Source: Flavisphingopyxis sp963800335 (GTDB lineage: Bacteria; Pseudomonadota; Alphaproteobacteria; Sphingomonadales; Sphingomonadaceae). Taken from it: a DNA stretch of 64,000 bases. How positions within the stretch are numbered: the stretch's first letter is position 1; the number at the start of each line of letters is the position of its first letter. Below are positions 26,380 through 36,271 of the stretch, piece by piece. A model generated the notes under the pieces. The model ran no database searches, was not told the DNA's origin, and saw only the letters and a list, made by a program, of their open reading frames with translations. The stretch lies in the NCBI GenBank assembly GCA_963800335.1, contig CAWDAN010000005.1, positions 186,001-250,000 on the forward strand, written 5' to 3'. The position numbers and the translations under genes are program-made.

Positions 26380-29300
26380 CCCGTCTTTCCTTCTGTGCCA
26401 TTGTCTTCGGCGATCGGGCCGAAGCCGCCACCGCCCGGTGTCTCGATAACGAACGCGTCGCCAGGGGCCATGTCGGCCGATCCGGTCGCGCCGAGCGGTT
26501 CGATCCGCCCGTCGGCACGTTCGACCCAGTCGCGCCCCGGTGCCGCATCACCGCCGCCCTTCAGCCCGCGCGGCGCGATGCGCCGCCGGTTGGCCAGGAT
26601 GTTGGCGCGCATCGCTTCGAGAAACGTGATCCGCCTTACGACGCCATTGCCGCCGTGATGCGCGCCGGTGCCGCCCGATCCGGGCCGGATCGAAAACGCA
26701 TCGACCCGGACCGGCAGCCGCGTCTCGAGGATTTCGGGATCGGTCAGCCGGCTGTTGGTCATGTGCGTCTGCACCGCGTCAGTGCCGTCATGGTCGGGCC
26801 CCGCGCCCGATCCGCCGGCGATCGTTTCGTAATATTGGTGGTCGGCGTTACCGAAGGTGAAATTGTTCATCGTTCCCTGGCTCGGCGCGAGGCGCCCGGT
26901 CGCGGCGAACAGCGCGTCGGTAACGACTTGGCTGGTCTCGACATTGCCCGCGACCACAGCGGCGGGGAATTCGGGGTTGAGTATCGATCCATCGGGCACG
27001 ATCAGCGTGACCGGCCTGAGACAGCCGTCGTTCATCGGGATATTGTCGTCGATCAGCGTCCGCACGACATAGAGCGCGGCGGCGCGGACAATCGAATGCG
27101 GGGCGTTGAAATTGTCCGTCGTCTGCGCCGAGCTCCCGGTGAAATCGAAGGTCGCCGCGCGCGCCGCGCGATCGACCGAAATGGCGACACGGATCTCGGC
27201 GCCATTGTCCATCGCATAGGTGAACGCGCCGTCGTCGAGCCGTTCGAGCAGTCGCCGGACCGATTCCTCGGCATTGGCAAGAACATGGCGCATATAGGCA
27301 TCGACAACCTCGGCGCCGTAATCCTCGACGCTCGCGACGAGCGCTTCGGCGCCGCGCATGCAGGCTGCCAGCTGGGCATTGAGATCGGAGATGTTGCGCT
27401 CGATATTGCGCGCGGGGTGCGGCCCCGAAGCAAGCAGCGCGCGCATCTCGTCAGCGCAGAACCGCCCCTCGTCGACCAGCAGAACGTTGTCGATCAATAT
27501 GCCTTCGTCGGCGATCGTCCGGCTTTCGGGCGGCATCGATCCCGCGGCAATCCCGCCGATATCGGCATGGTGGCCGCGCGCCGCGACGAACGCCGACGGG
27601 CGCGCGGCATCGGCGTCATAGAACACCGGGACGATGACGGTGATGTCGGGCAAATGCGTGCCGCCGCGATAGGGGTTGTTGAGGACATAGGCATCGCCGC
27701 GCCTGATCCCGCGCCCGTCGGCGGGCACGCCCTCGGCATTCGGGCCGCGCGCGTCGATGATCGTCCGGATGCTTTCGCCCATCGAGCCGAGATGGACGGG
27801 AATATGCGGCGCGTTGGCGATCAGCGCGCCCCCGGCGTCGAACAGTGCGCAGGAAAAGTCGAGCCGCTCCTTGATGTTGACCGATCGTGCGGTCGCCTGC
27901 AGCGCGACCCCCATTTCCTCGGCCACGCCCATGAACAGGTTGTTGAAGATCTCGAGGCTGACGGGATCGGACTCGGTGCCCGCGGCATGGCTGCGTTCGA
28001 GCGGCGCGACGCGCGTCACGATCAGCGTACCGTCACCGCTGCGCTCGGCGCTCCACCCGCTTTCGACAAAGGTCGTGCCGGTATCGTCGAGGATGATTCC
28101 CGGCCCCGCGACGGGCTCGCCCAACGCCATTTCGGCGCGGCGATAGGCGGGCCAGCGACCCGTCGTGTCGGGCCTGGCACCCGGCCCCGCAGGCGCGTCG
28201 CGCGCGGCAATGCGATCGGGCTCGGCGCTGACCGCTTCGGCGATGATCGCATCGACGATCACCGTCGCACGGTCGTCGCTATAGCCGAACCGCTTGCGGT
28301 GTTCGGCGTGGAACCGCGCGCGCAGCGCCTCGGCCGAAGCATCGGGAAACTCGATCGTCGTATCGCTCCCGGCGACGCGCAGGCGAACGCGCCGGGCAAC
28401 GGCAATCCGGTCGGGCGCGATCCCCTGCTCGGTCAACGCGTCGCGCGCGTGCCCGGCGAGCTCGGCGATATCGGCGGCGTAATCCTCGCCGAGCGGGCGC
28501 ATCAGGCTGGTCTCGCGGATGGCCTTCACTTCGGCGAGGCCGATGCCATAGGCCGAGAGCACCCCGGCGAGCGGGTGGATCAGGATCCGCGTCATGCCGA
28601 GCGCGTCGGCAACGCGGCAGGCATGCTGGCCGCCGGCCCCGCCGAAACAGGCGAGCGCGTAGCGCGTCACGTCATGGCCGCGCGCGATCGATATCTTGCG
28701 GATCGCGCCCGCCATATTGTCGACCGCGATGGCGAGAAATCCCTCGGCGATCGCATCGAGCGCCATGTCCTGCCCGAGCGTGGCCTTGACCCGGTCGGCG
28801 ACCTCCTGAAGCCGCGCCCGCGCCGCCTCGGGGTCGATCGGCTGCGTCCCGTCGGGGCCGAAAACGTGCGGGAAATGCGCCGCATTGATCCGCCCGAGAT
28901 GGACGTTGCAATCGGTCACCGTCAGCGGTCCGTTCTTGCGGTAGCAGGCGGGGCCGGGATCGGCCCCCGCGCTTTCGGGCCCGGCGCGAAAGCGCATCCC
29001 GTCGAAGCGACAGATCGATCCGCCACCCGCGGCGACGGTGTGGATCTGCATCATCGGCGCGCGGATCCGCACGCCGGCAACCAGGCTGTCGCCGGTCAGT
29101 TCGAACGCCCCGGCATAATGCGACACGTCGGTCGATGTGCCGCCCATGTCGAAACCGATCAGCTGCGAATCGCCGTGCGGTGCGCTGGCGGCGACCATGC
29201 CGACGACGCCCCCGGCCGGCCCCGACAGGATCGCGTCCTTGCCGCGAAAGCTGCTCGCCTCGGTCAGGCCGCCGTTCGACTGCATGAACTTGAGGTCGAC

Positions 29301-30014
29301 CGCATCGCCCAGCCCGCCCGCGACGCGGTCGATATAGCGGCGCAGGACCGGCGACAGATAGGCATCGGCGACGGTCGTGTCGCCGCGCCCGATCAGCTTG
29401 ATCAGCGGCGCGACCTCGTGGCCGATCGATATCTGGGCGAAGCCGAGGTCGCGCGCGATCGCGGCGAGGCGCGTCTCGTGGTCGGGATAGCGCCAGCCAT
29501 GCATCAGCACGATCGCGACCGCATCGATGCCGTCGTCGCGCAGTTTTGACAGCTGCTGGCGCGCGGCCGCTTCGTCGAGCGGCAGGAGCACCGTGCCGTC
29601 GACCGCTACGCGCTCGGCGATCTCGATCACTACGTCATAAAGACTATCGGGCAGGACGATGTGCCGCGCGAAGATGTCGGGGCGCGCCTGGTAACCGATG
29701 CGCAGCGCGTCGCCGAACCCGCGCGTGGTGACAAACGCGACCCGCTCGCCGCGCCGTTCGAGCAGCGCGTTGGTCGCGACGGTCGTGCCCATGCGCACCG
29801 ATGCGACGTGCGCGCCGCCGTGCCGATCGCCCTCGCGCGCGACGATGCGACCGATGCCTTCGACCGCGGCGTCGACATACCGGTCGGGATCTTCGGACAG
29901 CAGCTTCTCGACATGACGCGTGCCATCGGGAGCGTGCGCGATGATATCGGTGAACGTGCCGCCGCGATCGATCGCAAATGTCCAGCCCGCGTCCACGCCC
30001 GCGACCCTAGCCAT
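26376..30014 (-). CDS. oplAH: 5-oxoprolinase (ATP-hydrolysing), fused HyuA-HyuB type
   Basis: The enzyme opens 5-oxoproline to glutamate at the cost of ATP. The 1,212-residue product has the hydantoinase A half first, beginning FAIDRGGTFTDIIAHAPDG and including DMGGTSTDVS and a GAGGQHACRVADALGM segment. The hydantoinase B half starts at about residue 690 (EIFNNLFMGVAEEMGVALQ) and contains RGHHADIGG, then GSGGTGAHHGGNGVVRR. Bacteria more often have separate subunits, and the fused form resembles eukaryotic OPLAH. The ATG at 30014 (MARVAGVDAGWTF) is preferred to the 43-codon upstream extension at 30140, which has no family sequence. It heads the DUF969-DUF979-DUF2891 operon and is divergent from pip. 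Confidence 0.93.
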   Translation of the reverse strand: MARVAGVDAGWTFAIDRGGTFTDIIAHAPDGTRHVEKLLSEDPDRYVDAAVEGIGRIVAREGDRHGGAHVASVRMGTTVATNALLERRGERVAFVTTRGFGDALRIGYQARPDIFARHIVLPDSLYDVVIEIAERVAVDGTVLLPLDEAAARQQLSKLRDDGIDAVAIVLMHGWRYPDHETRLAAIARDLGFAQISIGHEVAPLIKLIGRGDTTVADAYLSPVLRRYIDRVAGGLGDAVDLKFMQSNGGLTEASSFRGKDAILSGPAGGVVGMVAASAPHGDSQLIGFDMGGTSTDVSHYAGAFELTGDSLVAGVRIRAPMMQIHTVAAGGGSICRFDGMRFRAGPESAGADPGPACYRKNGPLTVTDCNVHLGRINAAHFPHVFGPDGTQPIDPEAARARLQEVADRVKATLGQDMALDAIAEGFLAIAVDNMAGAIRKISIARGHDVTRYALACFGGAGGQHACRVADALGMTRILIHPLAGVLSAYGIGLAEVKAIRETSLMRPLGEDYAADIAELAGHARDALTEQGIAPDRIAVARRVRLRVAGSDTTIEFPDASAEALRARFHAEHRKRFGYSDDRATVIVDAIIAEAVSAEPDRIAARDAPAGPGARPDTTGRWPAYRRAEMALGEPVAGPGIILDDTGTTFVESGWSAERSGDGTLIVTRVAPLERSHAAGTESDPVSLEIFNNLFMGVAEEMGVALQATARSVNIKERLDFSCALFDAGGALIANAPHIPVHLGSMGESIRTIIDARGPNAEGVPADGRGIRRGDAYVLNNPYRGGTHLPDITVIVPVFYDADAARPSAFVAARGHHADIGGIAAGSMPPESRTIADEGILIDNVLLVDEGRFCADEMRALLASGPHPARNIERNISDLNAQLAACMRGAEALVASVEDYGAEVVDAYMRHVLANAEESVRRLLERLDDGAFTYAMDNGAEIRVAISVDRAARAATFDFTGSSAQTTDNFNAPHSIVRAAALYVVRTLIDDNIPMNDGCLRPVTLIVPDGSILNPEFPAAVVAGNVETSQVVTDALFAATGRLAPSQGTMNNFTFGNADHQYYETIAGGSGAGPDHDGTDAVQTHMTNSRLTDPEILETRLPVRVDAFSIRPGSGGTGAHHGGNGVVRRITFLEAMRANILANRRRIAPRGLKGGGDAAPGRDWVERADGRIEPLGATGSADMAPGDAFVIETPGGGGFGPIAEDNGTEGKTG

Positions 30015-30185
30015 ATTTCGCCCGTCCTCAATGGCCCTGATAGCCCGCAACGACGAAACGCGCGTTTTCGCCGCCGCCTGTCGCGAGCGGCACTTGGTGA
30101 TGCGGCCTCGGTCGATGGAATTGACCGGTGCGATTGCCAATCATTCGAGACCCGCCTAGCCCTAACTAAACGCAACGAGGTGCAA

Positions 30186-31278
30186 ATGATCGATCTATCC
30201 CGGCTCCAGGCCACCAGCGCAATCACCGACGAATGGGAATATCCTGCCGCCGACCCTAGCCAAAGCGGGCTGCTGCAGGTCGATAGCGATCCCGATCACA
30301 GGCTGTACTGGGAGGAATATGGCAATCCGGCGGGCGAGCCCGTCATGTTCCTGCATGGTGGACCGGGCGGTGCCTGCGCGCCGGTCATGGCCCGCTTCTT
30401 CGATCCCGCGCGCTATCGCGTGATCCTGTTCGACCAGCGCGGCTGCGGCAAGAGCCAGCCGACCGTTGCCAGCGCGGGTCCCGAGATCGCGCTCGTCAAC
30501 AACACGACCGACTATCTCGTCGATGACATCAACGCATTGCGCACCGCGCTCGATATCACCGGCAAAATGCATGTCTTCGGCGGCAGCTGGGGCAGCACGC
30601 TGGCGCTGGTCTATGCCATCCGCCATCCCGAGAACGTCGCCTCGCTGATCCTGCGCGGCATCTTCCTCGGCGCGCGAGAAGACCTGCAATATATGTACCA
30701 GGGCAATGCCGCGACGTTCGCCGATCGCGCCTTTCGCGCTGACAGAACCGGGCAGCTACATCGCCTATCCCGACGAATGGAAAGCCTTCGTCGAAGTCAT
30801 CCCTGCCGCCGACCGCACCGACATGATGCGCGCCTACAAGGCGATCTTCGACATGGCGGCGGCAAGCGACGCCGATCGCGCGCTGCAACTGCGCGCCGCG
30901 GTCGCCTGGTCGGTCTGGGAAGGGACGATCTCCAACATGATCCCCAAGGACAGCGATCCCGGCAAGTTCGGCGATGCCGAGTTCGCGCTGTCGTTCGCGC
31001 AGATCGAGGCGCATTTCTTCGCGCACGACCTGTTCCTCGAGCCCGATTACATCCTCGACAACATCGACCGGATCGCCGGCATCCCGATGCATATCGTCCA
31101 CGGCCGCTTCGACCAGGTCTGCCCGCTCACCCAGGCATCGCGCCTGATCGCGGCGCTCGCCGACGCCGGCGCATCGCCCGCAAGCTATGTGCGAACCAAT
31201 GCCGGCCATAGCGCGATGGAGCGTGAGACCGCGCTCGCGCTGACCGCGATCATGGATGGGCTGGCGCCGATCGGCTAG
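30186..31278 (+). CDS. pip: Proline iminopeptidase, alpha/beta hydrolase (one frameshift)
   Basis: The enzyme removes N-terminal proline from peptides. The frame shows the oxyanion segment VMFLHGGPGGACAP, the strand FDQRGCGKSQP, the nucleophile elbow GGSWGST with its serine, and, near the end, HGRFDQVCP (Asp) and NAGHSA (His), giving a complete S33 triad. An extra base near 30730 shifts the frame after NAATFAD; the other frame continues with PFALTEPGSYIAYPDEW. The corrected length is about 364 residues, slightly long because of the N-terminal extension. The ATG at 30186 follows GAGG. It is divergent from oplAH, so two peptide-degrading steps share one control region. Confidence 0.9.
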
Positions 31279-31300
31279 GCACCGGCGGCGGACGCGACCC

Positions 31301-32032
31301 ATGGCATCCAAAGACCACGACATCGATCGACCCCGAGCGCTCGTTGTCGGAAGCTCCGGTGGCATCGGTGCCGCGCTCGAACGGGGCTTGCAGGCGAGAG
31401 GGTTCGCGGTCGAGGGATTGTCGCGCGCGTCGGGCACCGACCTGGAGGGCGCTCGACCCTCGATCGACCTGACCGACGAAAACAGCATCGCAGCCGCTGC
31501 GACAAGCTTGCGCGACAAAGCCCCGTTTTCGCAGATCCTGATTGCTACGGGCTTGCTTCACAGTGCCGATCTTGCCCCCGAAAAGGCGCTGCGCGATCTC
31601 GATCCGGCGAGCCTGGCCCGGCTGTTTGCGGTCAACGCCACCGGGCCGATGCTGGTCGCCAAACACTTCATTCCGCTGCTGCCCCGCCGGGGCCGCTGCA
31701 TCTTTGCCGCGCTCTCGGCGCGCGTCGGCAGCATCGGCGACAACCGGCTCGGCGGCTGGTACGGCTATCGTGCGTCGAAGGCGGCGCTCAACATGCTTAT
31801 CAAGACGCTGGCGATCGAACTGGCCCGCACCCGGCCCGACGCCATTTGCGTGAGCCTTCATCCCGGCACGGTCGATACCGGGCTCAGCCAGCCATTCCAG
31901 CGATCCGTTGCCCTCGGCCAGCTCTTCTCACCCGACAAGTCAGCCGCGCACCTGCTCGACGTTCTCGACGGTTTGACGGCTGCGCAATCGGGGGGCTGCT
32001 TTGCCTGGGACGGTCAGGAAATACGCCCCTGA
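31301..32032 (+). CDS. Short-chain dehydrogenase/reductase, C-factor-like
   Basis: The 243-residue protein is a classical SDR. The nucleotide-binding motif is VVGSSGGIGAALERG near the start, the catalytic motif is YGYRASKAALN (YxxxK), and the downstream loop is SLHPGTVDTGLSQPF. It resembles the CsgA/C-factor group and YciK-like oxidoreductases. The substrate is unknown. The gene starts 22 bases after pip on the same strand and may be co-transcribed with it. The frame is intact. Confidence 0.85.
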   Translation: MASKDHDIDRPRALVVGSSGGIGAALERGLQARGFAVEGLSRASGTDLEGARPSIDLTDENSIAAAATSLRDKAPFSQILIATGLLHSADLAPEKALRDLDPASLARLFAVNATGPMLVAKHFIPLLPRRGRCIFAALSARVGSIGDNRLGGWYGYRASKAALNMLIKTLAIELARTRPDAICVSLHPGTVDTGLSQPFQRSVALGQLFSPDKSAAHLLDVLDGLTAAQSGGCFAWDGQEIRP

Positions 32033-32291
32033 CCTGCGCCGGTCGGCTCTTTTTACGCAGCGCCAAATCGGACCCCTCAATGGTCTCGAAGACAAAGCTG
32101 CGAGGAATCCTGCGACTGCGATCGCGGCACCGCCTCCGCGCTACCAGGTGCCAACGACAAGAACCCCACTGGAAGCTTGTCGGGGAAGAGGAGATGGCGC
32201 GGACCAAATCGAGACGTTGGACGAGAACCTGCATTTCGGCTTTCAAAATGCGCGCGCGCCCTTAATCTGGCAGGGAAAAAGGAGGGGGAAC

Positions 32292-32708
32292 ATGAATTCA
32301 GTTCGTCTCATGGGTTTCGCTTATGCTGTATTGTTCGTTGCGGTTGTAGCTATTGGATATGTGCCGGGGTTCGAGGACGACCAGGGAAATTTGTTCGGCC
32401 TGTTCAAGCTTGATCTCTATGACGACGCGCTCCACCTTGCTTCGGGCATTTGGGCGGGAATAGCTGCCGCCATCTCAACCAACGCCGCGCGCGGCTATTT
32501 CCGACTGTTTGGCCCGCTTTATTTTGCCGACGGCGTGCTCGGCCTGATGACCGGCAGCGGCTATCTCGACTTCGGGATCATTCTCTATGGACCCATCGAC
32601 TTGCCGCTGATGACCCGCATATTCGCGAACCTACCCCATCTCTTGATTGGCGGTGTTGCCATCTGGGCCGGCTATCGGCTGGGTAGGCGGTCGTCACTAT
32701 TGGCGTGA
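32292..32708 (+). CDS. Four-helix small membrane protein of unknown function
   Basis: The 138-residue protein has hydrophobic stretches near residues 5-24, 45-62, 72-88 and 108-128, with short loops, suggesting an inner-membrane protein of about four helices. A strong ribosome site (GGAGGGGG) sits four bases before the ATG. The stop overlaps the next gene's GTG start, so translation is coupled. Its base composition is lower in GC than the flanking chromosome, hinting at acquisition with the next two genes. It loosely resembles DUF4383-like small membrane proteins, but I would not name it. Confidence 0.75.
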   Translation: MNSVRLMGFAYAVLFVAVVAIGYVPGFEDDQGNLFGLFKLDLYDDALHLASGIWAGIAAAISTNAARGYFRLFGPLYFADGVLGLMTGSGYLDFGIILYGPIDLPLMTRIFANLPHLLIGGVAIWAGYRLGRRSSLLA

Positions 32709-33877
32709 CCAAAATCGCGAAGACGGTACGCTCGCTATTCGTGCGCAAAGGGGGGTCCGAACTCGCCTTCGACGCAACGCGAGCGGGCGAGACACGGCGG
32801 TTCAAAAAGCGGTGGCGTATCCTGTCGGGCGTGTTGGTGCTCCTGCTGCTGCTTGCAGCTGCGCCGATCTTGTGGATTGAGACGTCGTGCGGAACGCCGT
32901 CCGGGCGGGGCGAGACAACCGGTTACTCGCCGCGGCTGGGCACAAGCGATCGCCGGAATGAGGTGCGCACATGGCTGACCTATCCAGAATGGCATATTGT
33001 CTATTCCGCCGAGAGCCTCGGTCGGCACTTATCGACCGGTAAACCACCCAGTTCCTATGCCTATGGCCGCGACGTCGGAGCCTTTTGGGGCAGCTTGTGC
33101 CGGCTTAACCGGGTGGCCGCGGACCAAGCGGGCACCGGCGACGCCAAAATCATGCTTTACACGATAGGACTGAGTTTCTCGGCTGAAATGGCGATCAAGG
33201 CGACTTACGAGAACACTCTGGGGCGGCTATTCGAAGCGCTCGTGGGTTGGCAGAGCCAGGACGACGCCTATTCGGCAAAAGTGCAGTCGGACTACGCCGC
33301 ATTCATGCACGAGGTCCCTTGGTACCAGTTCGACTTTAGCGGCGCCTTGGCGGGACTGTGGCAGACCGAGAGCGGCGACGCTGCAGTACGCCACTGGGAG
33401 CGACGCTTCGCCCTGTCGCTCGAATATGGCGTGAAGGCGCTTTATGCCAAGCTGATCGGCTGGGCGAGCGGTCAGGCACTAGGCGAAGACGAAACGCGCC
33501 TGCGAATGTTGGTGAAAGTTGGGGAGCAGGAACTCCAAGCCGCAGATTCGACGGTTGAGTTCCTTGGCAAGAATGGCGAAGCCCTGCTGGTCGATGTGCC
33601 GCGCTATGGACGTTTTACTGCCTTGATTGAAAAGCTCGCCGCAACAGATACCGAACTCGTCGAAATCGCCGGAAATGACGATATCCTCGTCACCTTTCTC
33701 GCACCACAGGACAACGTCACAGCGATCGGCAGCGGTCCCCGCCTGGTCAACATGGCACTTGGCGACCGAAAGGGCTGGCGGCGTGTCGGCGTAGCGGTGA
33801 AGGTTACCAGCCTCTTGCCGACGATCCGGGCGGCCAAAGAGCGAGGCGCAGAGCTCGAGCATATCTATGACTATTAG
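32705..33877 (+). CDS. Uncharacterised protein with one N-terminal TM helix
   Basis: The 390-residue protein starts with GTG at 32705, overlapping the previous stop. A hydrophobic helix (GVLVLLLLLAAAPILWI) spans about residues 41-57, after a basic N-terminus, and anchors a large soluble domain probably outside the cytoplasm. The segments WLTYPEWHIVYSAESLG and HEVPWYQFDFSGALAGLW look conserved, but I do not recognise the family. It overlaps the next small gene by 11 bases. With its neighbours it forms a lower-GC three-gene unit convergent with an FAD oxidoreductase. Confidence 0.72.
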   Translation: MTKIAKTVRSLFVRKGGSELAFDATRAGETRRFKKRWRILSGVLVLLLLLAAAPILWIETSCGTPSGRGETTGYSPRLGTSDRRNEVRTWLTYPEWHIVYSAESLGRHLSTGKPPSSYAYGRDVGAFWGSLCRLNRVAADQAGTGDAKIMLYTIGLSFSAEMAIKATYENTLGRLFEALVGWQSQDDAYSAKVQSDYAAFMHEVPWYQFDFSGALAGLWQTESGDAAVRHWERRFALSLEYGVKALYAKLIGWASGQALGEDETRLRMLVKVGEQELQAADSTVEFLGKNGEALLVDVPRYGRFTALIEKLAATDTELVEIAGNDDILVTFLAPQDNVTAIGSGPRLVNMALGDRKGWRRVGVAVKVTSLLPTIRAAKERGAELEHIYDY

Positions 33878-34169
33878 GCGAGCGTATCGCTGGCTGCGCA
33901 ATGCGGTGATGGTACTTGTCCTGTGGTCGCTGGTGGTGCTGGCGTTACCCTTTTTCGGCCCCGCCGGACGCCTGACTGCGGTGCTCGGAAGCACTTCCGT
34001 CGCAATCAACGCCGTGCGCGAAGCCGGCGGCAGCGTGGTGGGGATACGGGCGGGCGTCGTTCTCGCCCGGTCCGGGGAACGCGACTTTGCTTGGCGTCTT
34101 TACACGTCGGGCGCGGGCCTGGTCGTCGAAGGCCGGATCGCGGCGGGGTGCCTCGCGCTCGTCAGCTGA
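33867..34169 (+). CDS. Small membrane-anchored protein of unknown function
   Basis: The 100-residue product has an N-terminal hydrophobic helix, about residues 12-30 (NAVMVLVLWSLVVLALPFF), and a short glycine-rich soluble part. Its ATG overlaps the end of the preceding gene by 11 bases, which supports translation. It overlaps the convergent FAD oxidoreductase gene by eight bases. No family is recognised. Confidence 0.6.
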   Translation: MTIRRAYRWLRNAVMVLVLWSLVVLALPFFGPAGRLTAVLGSTSVAINAVREAGGSVVGIRAGVVLARSGERDFAWRLYTSGAGLVVEGRIAAGCLALVS

Positions 34170-35748
34170 AGGCAGGAGCGTATTTCAGATACCAGCTGTT
34201 GATGAAGCGGCCATCCGGGTCATAGCGCCGCTTTGTCGCGAAGAAGGCGCGGATCTCCGGGTAATGCTGCTCAAGTTGCTTTGGTGTATAATGGAGTTGG
34301 TAAGGCAGGAAGAACCGCCCGCCATACTTGGCCGTGAGGTCGATCAGGTCGCTGGTCAGCTGGGCCATTGCCGCATTGCCCTGCCTGTCGGTCTTCTGGT
34401 TGATGTACAGCACCACGGAAAAGGACGGGACTGGTGCATAGGTGAGCGCATTGTTCTCCGTCCCTACCGCTCGGATCGAGGCGTTGAGGAGATTGGTATT
34501 TTGGTCGATGAACATCGCCTTCATCTCTGCGATGAACGGCAGCAGGTTTTCGCGCGGCACGAAATATTCGTGGAGGATGTCGGTCTCGCGCGGCAGGTCG
34601 TTGTAGAGATAGGCGACGCTATCATGCATCGGGTCGTTGCGGGAGACGAGACAGGCTTCGCCGTCACCCTGCGCCTGGGCCCGACTGATCGTGCAGCTTT
34701 CGAACCGGTGCTCAAGATGCTTTTCCGACCACCATTTGGCCGAGCGAAAGAGATCGCCGCGTTTTGAAAGGTTGATTAGAACGCGACGGAACTTGGTCGC
34801 GCCGACTTCGCCTAGCGGTGCCCGTTCAAGCGACTGGTCGTCCTCGTTGGCGCGATAGGAATAGACCAGCGCCTCTTCGAGCAGCGCGCCCGGCGCGGTC
34901 GAAAGGTGCGTATAGGTAAGGCCGATCGCGTCATCCGCCTCCAGCTTGGCAAAGGTCTTGGGAAACTCGGCGGTTGCGATGACCTGCCGATCCGAACGGT
35001 AGACCGTGTTGGGAACCACATCGAGTTCGGCCTCGAGCAAAATCCCAAATAATCCATAGCCGCCAATAACGTGACGGAACAGTTCCACATTCTCGTCGCG
35101 CGAGGCGGTAATCACCGTTCCATCGGCAAGCATCACCTTGAGGGCACGCACCGACTCCATCAGCGCTCCCGCCCGATGGTCCATCCCGTGGGCATTAACC
35201 GAAATCGATCCGCCGACCGTAAAGATATCGGTCGACTGCATCGCTTTGACCGCGAAGCGAGGATGAATGGCGAGTTGGATATCGTGCCAGGTGGCTCCTG
35301 CCCCGACGCGGACAATCCGAGCCGCCTCATCGAGCTGGATCCGATCGAGCCCGCGCATGTCGAGCACGACATTGCCCGATGCGAAGGCCTGCCCACCCAT
35401 TGAGTGCTTCTGCCCCGATGCCGAGACGCCGAGGTTCATCTTGCGAGCGTATGCAAGTGTTTCGGCGACGTCCGCCTCACCGGCGACTCTGACGACCCCC
35501 TTGATCGCTGTGCGACTGAGGCAGCTGGCATCGTTGATTATGCCGCCGCGCTGCGCCCACTTGAGCTCTGGCGATGGTTTGGCGACCGAAACCGGCGTGG
35601 AAGCGGCCGTCGCCACAGCCGTATCAAGGACACTCCCGCAATCCTTCCACTCCTCGGGATCGCGTGCCAGCGGCGCAGCGTAAATGACCGCCCCACCAGC
35701 GGTAAGTGCCAACGCCGAGGCGCCTAGAAGATAACGCTTTTTGATAAT
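34162..35748 (-). CDS. FAD-binding oxidoreductase, D-arabinono-lactone oxidase-like, with signal sequence
   Basis: The protein belongs to the VAO/PCMH flavin family. It has a FAD-binding region with GVSASGQKHSMGGQAF, VGAGATWHDIQ and VGGSISVNAHGMDHR, and a C-terminal lactone-oxidase-like part ending RYDPDGRFINSWY. The N-terminus KKRYLLGASALALTAGGA is a signal peptide or anchor. No ATG precedes it in frame. The nearest candidates are ATT at 35748 and ATC at 35745, just after GGGGGA, while a TTG at 35838 would add 30 residues of unlikely sequence. A miscalled base making ATT from ATG is possible. It is convergent with the unknown membrane genes. The substrate is unknown. Confidence 0.8.
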   Translation of the reverse strand: MIKKRYLLGASALALTAGGAVIYAAPLARDPEEWKDCGSVLDTAVATAASTPVSVAKPSPELKWAQRGGIINDASCLSRTAIKGVVRVAGEADVAETLAYARKMNLGVSASGQKHSMGGQAFASGNVVLDMRGLDRIQLDEAARIVRVGAGATWHDIQLAIHPRFAVKAMQSTDIFTVGGSISVNAHGMDHRAGALMESVRALKVMLADGTVITASRDENVELFRHVIGGYGLFGILLEAELDVVPNTVYRSDRQVIATAEFPKTFAKLEADDAIGLTYTHLSTAPGALLEEALVYSYRANEDDQSLERAPLGEVGATKFRRVLINLSKRGDLFRSAKWWSEKHLEHRFESCTISRAQAQGDGEACLVSRNDPMHDSVAYLYNDLPRETDILHEYFVPRENLLPFIAEMKAMFIDQNTNLLNASIRAVGTENNALTYAPVPSFSVVLYINQKTDRQGNAAMAQLTSDLIDLTAKYGGRFFLPYQLHYTPKQLEQHYPEIRAFFATKRRYDPDGRFINSWYLKYAPAFS

Positions 35749-35992
35749 CGTTCCCCCTTCAACCTTGCCTTCATTCCATGAAGCAAGGCTTGGGGAAAGT
35801 GAAGAATGGGCACAGACACTGCGATGGTACCTGTTCAAAAGGTTAGACCACGAGGAAAGCTTCCCCGCGCATCCCGGTCACAGGACCTTCATCACGCGGC
35901 ATTCTTCCCGATACTGCTCGGTACAATTGCGCCTCATCATACGAGATTCCTCGCTCGGGCTTGCTCCCCATGTGCTGTCAGCAGGACACGAC

Positions 35993-36019
35993 AAAAAACC
36001 CCACTGGATGCAGTGGGGT
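35993..36019 (-). terminator. Rho-independent terminator of the rRNA operon
   Basis: Read on the minus strand, the sequence is ACCCCACTG-CATC-CAGTGGGGT followed by a run of Ts. The stem of nine pairs is perfect and the loop has four bases. It lies about 30 bases downstream of the fMet tRNA, the last gene of the ribosomal operon. Confidence 0.92.
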
Positions 36020-36047
36020 GAATTGGTTCGGGATCTGGATGGGATGG

Positions 36048-36124
<77 letters not shown>

Positions 36125-36271
36125 TCACCAGTTCGGACGGCCGCGAAGGGGCGTCCGCGACCCGCATAACGCCGCGTGGCCGCAAAAGCAAAAAGGGGGC
36201 GAGCCGAAGCCTGCCCCCTTGAAACTGTGAATGGGTTTTACCCGAATTATCCTCACACGCCGGCTACAATG

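Noticed and set aside
26655..29549. 964-codon ORF on the plus strand opposite oplAH
   Set aside because: It is composed of Arg/Gly/Asp/Ala-rich shadow sequence. The minus strand encodes a complete 5-oxoprolinase.
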